Assembly (NCBI GenBank): GCA_013205335.1 | Contig: JABMNB010000357.1 | Span: 1-6,253 of the forward strand | DNA length: 6,253 nt | Source: Rhodospirillales bacterium | GTDB taxonomy: Bacteria > Pseudomonadota > Alphaproteobacteria > Reyranellales > Reyranellaceae | Reading direction: 5' to 3' | Part shown: one piece after another, positions 5,462-6,253 of the stretch | Layout of the letters: each line of letters starts with the position of its first letter | How positions within the stretch are numbered: position 1 is the first letter of the stretch | Notes under the pieces: model-generated | What the model was told of the DNA's origin: nothing | Seen by the model: only the letters and a program-made list of their open reading frames with translations | The model's database searches: none | Position numbers and translations under genes: made by a program

Positions 5462-6253
5462 TCAGGGCATGTGGGAGGCGTCGGACTCGAACAAGGTCCG
5501 GCGCGCCTCTCGCGGCAAAATGCCAAACCGGCGCTTGAACATGCGGCCGAACGACGACAGATCCGAGAAGCCGCTTCGCAGGGCTATGTCGCCGACCGTC
5601 AAGCCGATGCCGGCGGCGGAGCGAAGTTCGCGACGCGCGTGCTCCAGCCGCGTATTCCAGATGGTCTCCGAGACGCCCTGGTCGTTGCGGGCAAAGAGCC
5701 GGTAAAGCGTCGCTCGCGAGCAGCCGACAGCGAGCGCAACCCGCTCCGGCGACAGGCCAGGATCAACGCAGGCGCGCTCTATCACGGCCACGGCCGACCT
5801 GTAGAGCCCCTCACCCGGCTGGTCCGGGTCGGCCGCACCGAGATGCGCGCTCTGCAGGACCACGAGCGCCATGTCCGCCAGCGCGCCCACGGCCGCAATC
5901 CTCTGCTCGGCGGTCATGTAGGGCGCCTCGCACAACGAGGCGATCATCTGCTCGCGGACCACGGCCGTGAGACCGCGCACCGGCAAACGACGGCCCCCGA
6001 GACTGGCAAAGTCGCGCCCCAGGACATCGACGACCCGACGGCGCGACAGCACGATGCCGCATGCCCGGTGTCGCGACCGCGTCACCTGGAACGGGCGCTC
6101 ATAGTCCACCAGCCACATATCGCCGGCCGTGAACCGGTGCTCGCCATTGTGGGACAGGTCGGATGTGCCACTGCGCAGTAGTTCGATTGCGATATCGTCG
6201 CCACTCTCGAACCGTGTGCGACGGTCGGCACGTCCCGAGACGATCGCTTCGGA
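5462..6253 (-). CDS. AraC-family transcriptional regulator (N-terminus beyond right edge)
   Basis: The C-terminal 263 residues of an AraC/XylS-type DNA-binding regulator. The last hundred residues hold two helix-turn-helix units. The first is LSPERVALAVGCSRATLYRLF (about 167-187 of the visible part). The second is LTVGDIALRSGFSDLSSFGRMFKRRFG (218-244), followed by LPREAR. The upstream part, with FTAGDMWLVDYERPFQV, resembles the cupin-like AraC_binding_2 ligand domain of FeaR-type regulators. An in-frame ATG at 6118 gives a 218-residue protein, but the frame stays open to 6253 and encodes plausible domain sequence (HRFTAGD directly before that Met), so the true start is almost certainly off the window. 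Effector and targets are unknown. It converges on hemP and shares no promoter with it, so a role in haem uptake is not implied. Confidence 0.88.
   Translation of the reverse strand, partial: SEAIVSGRADRRTRFESGDDIAIELLRSGTSDLSHNGEHRFTAGDMWLVDYERPFQVTRSRHRACGIVLSRRRVVDVLGRDFASLGGRRLPVRGLTAVVREQMIASLCEAPYMTAEQRIAAVGALADMALVVLQSAHLGAADPDQPGEGLYRSAVAVIERACVDPGLSPERVALAVGCSRATLYRLFARNDQGVSETIWNTRLEHARRELRSAAGIGLTVGDIALRSGFSDLSSFGRMFKRRFGILPREARRTLFESDASHMP

Noticed and set aside
5471..6181. 236-codon plus-strand open frame opposite the AraC regulator
   Set aside because: Antisense of a clear double helix-turn-helix protein, with Arg-rich composition typical of shadow frames.

Overview
The window reads as GC-rich chromosomal DNA of an alphaproteobacterium. 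The clues are the rpoH-rluD-small membrane protein block, a HemP-type haemin uptake gene, strong GC bias at third codon positions, and the family types of every gene. I cannot name a genus from sequence alone. I see no tRNA, rRNA, CRISPR array, insertion sequence or prophage feature.

Layout. On the minus strand, reading from about 1419 down to 1, lie rluD (23S rRNA pseudouridine synthase) and then the 5' part of rpoH (heat-shock sigma-32), which runs off the left edge. The 139 bp between them are dense in signals: a hairpin containing the rluD stop codon, a second hairpin followed by TTTT, a sigma-70-like promoter for rpoH, and a nearly perfect CIRCE operator (HrcA binding site) at the expected transcription start. 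Head-to-head with rluD, only 9 bp apart, a plus-strand gene cluster begins: a small single-pass membrane protein (DUF6476-like, TTG start), a low-specificity L-threonine aldolase, and a cytoplasmic molybdopterin oxidoreductase of the biotin sulfoxide/TMAO/DMSO reductase family. The gaps are 43 and 7 bp, which suggests one operon.

After this cluster comes an AT-rich 89-bp gap with a TTGACA element and a Fur-like palindromic operator, driving the 60-residue hemP. Convergent with hemP is an AraC-family regulator on the minus strand. Its reading frame stays open to the right edge, so its N-terminus is outside the window.

How the parts relate. rpoH and its CIRCE box point to a heat-shock regulatory cascade in which HrcA would control the sigma factor. 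hemP with its Fur-like box is an iron-responsive unit. The aldolase and molybdoenzyme appear co-transcribed, but their shared physiology is not evident. Most of the window is ordinary conserved chromosome. The most noteworthy signals are regulatory: the CIRCE box at rpoH, the 9-bp divergent start region, and the hemP operator. I did not find a convincing undescribed multi-gene system.
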